Positions 63,202 through 64,000 of a stretch of 64,000 nucleotides of DNA are shown here, one piece after another. Under the pieces are notes generated by a model. That model had not been told where the DNA came from and did not search any database. It saw only the letters and a list, made by a program, of their open reading frames with translations. The stretch comes from Pseudooceanicola algae (lineage in GTDB: Bacteria > Pseudomonadota > Alphaproteobacteria > Rhodobacterales > Rhodobacteraceae): NCBI RefSeq assembly GCF_003590145.2, contig NZ_CP060436.1, positions 62,001-126,000 on the forward strand. Reading direction: 5' to 3'. The translations under genes were made by a program, and so were the position numbers. Position 1 is the stretch's first letter. Each line of letters begins with the position of its first letter.

Positions 63202-64000
63202 ATGAGCCAAGCCGAACACACCCCCCGCAGCCGTGAAACCACCCTGTTCGCCCGCCTCTCGGGTGGCGGAGACCCCGACGCCACCGAATCCGCCAACGGG
63301 CTGCGCATCGCCGCCTCGCTGTCGATGACCAAGATCAGCGACGGGCTGATCGACCCGAAGCTGGTGCTGAGCTGGTTGCTGTCGGCACTTGGTGCACCGG
63401 CGGTCTTTGCCGGGGCGCTGGTGCCGATCCGCGAAGCCGGCGCGCTCTTGCCGCAGATCCTGCTGGCCGGGGCGATGGGGCGTCTGGCGCGCAAGAAATG
63501 GATGTGGGTGGCGGGCGCGGCCCTTCAGGGCGTCGCGGCGTTGCTGATCGCCCTTGCCGGTCTGGGGCTTGAGGGCAGCACAGCCGGGGCCGCCATCTGT
63601 GCCGCGCTGGCCCTTCTGGCGCTGGCGCGGTCGGCCTGTTCGGTTTCCTTCAAGGTTGTTCTGGGGCGCAGCGTCGAAAAGACCCGACGCGGGGCGATCA
63701 CCGGGATCGCGGGGTCGCTGGCCTCGGGTGCGGTGGTGATCTTTGCACTGCTGCTGATCTCGGGTCTGTTCGAGGCGCGCGGTCCGGTCCTTGCCGCAAT
63801 CACCCTGGCCGGAGTCCTTTGGCTGGCGGCGGCGGGCCTTTTCGCCACCCTGGACGAAGAGCCGGGCAAGACCGGCGACAGCGCCCCGCCCCCCATCCTG
63901 GGGACCCTGCGCGAAGACCCCATGCTGCGGCGTTTCATCCTGGCGCGGGGGCTTCTGGTCACGACCGCTCTGGCCCCGCCCTATATCGTGATGATCGCGG
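63202..64000 (+). CDS. MFS transporter, N-terminal part, cut by the window edge
   Basis: An open frame of at least 266 codons starts at ATG 63202 and runs off the right edge. It has about seven hydrophobic helices, with an SWLLSALGAPAVFAGALVPIREAGALLPQILLAG segment and the GRLARKKWMW loop between helices 2 and 3, the place of the MFS motif A. It looks like a major facilitator superfamily transporter of unknown substrate. AGCGGAGCCC precedes the start. It is divergent from thrS. Confidence 0.8.
   Translation, partial: MSQAEHTPRSRETTLFARLSGGGDPDATESANGLRIAASLSMTKISDGLIDPKLVLSWLLSALGAPAVFAGALVPIREAGALLPQILLAGAMGRLARKKWMWVAGAALQGVAALLIALAGLGLEGSTAGAAICAALALLALARSACSVSFKVVLGRSVEKTRRGAITGIAGSLASGAVVIFALLLISGLFEARGPVLAAITLAGVLWLAAAGLFATLDEEPGKTGDSAPPPILGTLREDPMLRRFILARGLLVTTALAPPYIVMIA

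Overview
The window is a gene-dense, high-GC chromosomal segment from an alphaproteobacterium, most likely Rhodobacteraceae (Rhodobacter/Paracoccus/Roseobacter group). The evidence is an RpoHII-type heat-shock sigma factor beside coaBC, an LdtR-like MarR regulator, ThyX in place of ThyA, a single LolC/E-family permease with LolD, a MoeB-like protein with an N-terminal membrane extension, and a SigF/NrsF pair beside a bufferin operon. About 68 genes are supported. I saw no rRNA, tRNA, CRISPR array, insertion sequence or prophage. Nearly everything looks like core chromosome.

Layout. 1-5 kb: the 5' end of a probable cardiolipin synthase, a YjdM zinc ribbon, then ybjN-like/proC/csaA/2-hydroxyacid dehydrogenase, with tdk and a flavin-binding stress protein on the other strand. 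5-15 kb: carB followed by a 29-residue lipoprotein gene, a cyclopropane fatty acid synthase, aspS (which carries an unusual in-frame insertion), a TetR regulator, a hemerythrin, a GNAT and a VOC protein. 15-25 kb: trpS, a catalytically dead rhomboid, a phospholipase D-like protein, and the cell-envelope/nitrogen block lppC-glnD-murJ. 25-37 kb: rsmI-yraN-gshB, comM, a GST with an extra Cys/His tail, cobU and an alpha-ribazole-phosphatase candidate, rpoHII, coaBC-dut-moeB-M3 peptidase. 36-45 kb: a KpsT/KpsE capsule-export pair, an ArsR-type regulator with a CSC-motif permease, a uracil-DNA glycosylase, an SseB protein, lolC/E-lolD and an RcnB-like Asn/Gln-rich periplasmic protein. 45-57 kb: parE, a MATE pump, an aspartate aminotransferase, an XRE regulator with sdhE, an LdtR-like regulator, two overlapping DUF1194 genes, gloA, thyX and a cold shock gene.

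The most interesting locus is at 56.9-61.0 kb. A four-gene operon on the minus strand encodes a secreted four-cysteine precursor (BufA, DUF2282), an MNIO/DUF692 maturation enzyme (BufB), a BufC/HvfC partner (DUF2063) and a DoxX membrane protein. Facing it is an ECF sigma factor (SigF-like) with a six-helix anti-sigma NrsF that has exactly two cysteines. Matching promoter-like elements of the form GTAA-17/18-CGAAT lie in the shared intergenic region, one facing each way. A perfect 14-bp hairpin sits just after bufA and could raise precursor output over enzyme output. I read this as a metal-stress-inducible, copper-sequestering RiPP (bufferin) module. The family is recently described, so the novelty lies in local details.

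Second in interest is aspS. Its product is 664 residues instead of about 590 because of a roughly 75-residue, lower-GC, in-frame insertion in the GAD domain. Genes are often translationally coupled: ATGA overlaps recur, and TTGA or GTGA overlaps occur at csaA/dehydrogenase, glnD/murJ and cobU/phosphatase.
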